From Martinezella dioscoreae (GTDB lineage Bacteria > Pseudomonadota > Alphaproteobacteria > Rhizobiales > Rhizobiaceae): a stretch of DNA of 64,000 nt. Where the stretch lies: contig NZ_BLAJ01000008.1 of the NCBI RefSeq assembly GCF_009176305.1, positions 1 through 64,000 on the forward strand, read 5' to 3'. Each line of letters opens with the position of its first letter. Position 1 is the stretch's first letter. Shown piece after piece: positions 62,909 through 64,000 of this stretch. The translations under genes and the position numbers were made by a program. The notes under the pieces were generated by a model. It had not been told where the DNA came from, made no database searches, and saw only the letters and a list, made by a program, of their open reading frames with translations.

Positions 62909-64000
62909 GATGTCGCCTTTATCCTTCTCAATGAATAGACGTGCCTTTGTAACTGCGGCCGCTGTCGCCGGAGCGGCCTCGCTTCTGAAGCCTGCCATCT
63001 CCTTTGCCGCATCGGACGCCTTGCCTGATGGTGTAAAGCCGTTCAAGGTCCATATACCGGACAGCGCAATTGCCGAGTTGAAGCAGAGGCTTGCAACGGC
63101 CCGCTGGCCGCTCAAGGAAAATGTCGCTGACGACTCCCAGGGCGTGCAGCTCGAACGCCTGCGCGATCTCGTCGGATATTGGGCCGACGGTTATGATTGG
63201 CGAAAGGTGGAACAGAAACTCAATTCTCTGCCGATGTTCGTGACCGAAATCGATGGGCTGGATATCCATTTCATTCACGTGCGCTCCCGGCACGAAAACG
63301 CAATGCCGCTGATCATGACCCATGGCTGGCCTGGCTCGATCCTGGAAATGCTCAAGGTGATCGATCCCTTGACGAATCCGACAGCGCATGGTGGCAGCGC
63401 CGAAGACGCCTTTCATCTCGTCGTGCCATCGATCCCCGGTTTCGGCTTCTCCGGTAAGCCGACGACGCGCGGCTGGGGTTCGGACCATATTGGTCGGGCA
63501 TGGGGCACGCTGATGCATCGTCTTGGCTACGAGCGCTTCGTCTCGCAGGGCGGCGATTGCGGCTCGGTCATCTCCCAGCGCATGGCGCTTCAAAATGTAC
63601 CGGGATTGCTCGGTATCCACCTCAATATGCCTGGGATCGTCCCCAAGGAGATCGCCCATATTCTGGCTGCTGGCGATCCCGCTCCGGCCGATCTGACGGA
63701 TAAGGAGCGTGCCTGCTTCGACAAGTTGGCGGAGTTCTACCGCGATAGCTCGGGCTATGCCAACATGATGGTCACCCGCCCGCAGACCATTGGTTATTCG
63801 CTCGTCGACTCGCCGGTGGGTTTGGCTGCCTGGATCTACGACAAGTTCGCCACCTGGACTTATAGCAACAAGCAGCCGGAAAAGGTCCTGACCCGCGACG
63901 AGATGCTGGATGACATCTCCCTCTACTGGTTCACGGAAACCGGAACCTCCGCGGCCCAGATCTATTGGGAAGACCATTCCAACAACTTCAATGCCATCCA
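62909..64000 (+). CDS. Tat-exported epoxide hydrolase, 3-prime end outside the window
   Basis: 364 codons remain open to the window edge. MNRRAFVTAAAVAGAASLL (starting eight residues in) is a Tat signal, so the enzyme is exported folded. The N-terminal EHN domain (FKVHIPDSAIAELKQRLATARWP) is followed by an alpha/beta hydrolase: HGWPGS forms the oxyanion region and GGDCGS carries the nucleophilic Asp. The His and acid of the triad should lie beyond the end. Substrate unknown. Confidence 0.9.

Overview
The window is most of a large, self-transmissible repABC plasmid (or other secondary replicon) from a GC-rich alphaproteobacterium, most likely order Hyphomicrobiales/Rhizobiales. The evidence is a complete Ti-type mating-pair-formation operon (trbB-I behind a luxI gene), a complete Ti-type DNA-processing set (traAFBH and traCDG around a Q/Ti-type oriT), a TraR/TraM quorum-sensing module, and a complete repABC operon with its antisense RNA.

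Layout. Positions 1-767: debris including a frameshifted piece of a second repC, then a 16-bp lux box. 768-10907: luxI (traI-like) and trbBCDEJKLFGHI, tightly packed and mostly overlapping. 11033-18880 (minus): oligopeptide ABC transporter (binding protein, two permeases, fused ATPase), a CapA-family protein and peptidase T. 19144-22866: a small hypothetical gene, an XRE regulator with a long inverted repeat, and an N6-adenine methyltransferase plus probable nuclease pair. 23208-27248 (minus): a second LuxR-type regulator followed by a SAM methyltransferase, a 467-aa unknown protein with an N-terminal EF-hand loop, and a GNAT acetyltransferase. 27808-28836: traR and traM. 29073-30599: XRE regulator and DUF4143 ATPase. 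30823-39185: traH, traB, traF, traA, oriT, traC, traD, traG. 39583-41605: accessory plasmid genes (DUF932, DUF736). 42573-46251: TetR with an EmrAB-type efflux pump. 46377-52538: three copies of a parS-like palindrome, an HIT protein, a small secreted protein, and repC, ctRNA, repB, repA. 52894-54630: IS6-family and other decayed genes around a serine hydrolase. 55176-64000: LysR/nitrilase pair, class GN sortase with its VIT/VWA target protein, XRE regulator, 2OG-Fe(II) oxygenase, cytochrome P460, and a Tat-exported epoxide hydrolase cut by the window end.

How it works together (inference). AHL made by the LuxI protein should bind the TraR-like activator, with TraM as brake, and activate the trb operon through the lux box at 691-706. 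The same 11-mer core recurs upstream of traC, so mating-pair formation and DNA processing may be co-induced. RepABC controls copy number (through the ctRNA) and partition (through the palindromes). The peptide uptake/peptidase operon resembles, in position, the opine uptake cargo of Ti plasmids. The least explained part is the LuxR-methyltransferase-EF-hand-GNAT cassette, which could be a quorum-linked small-molecule pathway.
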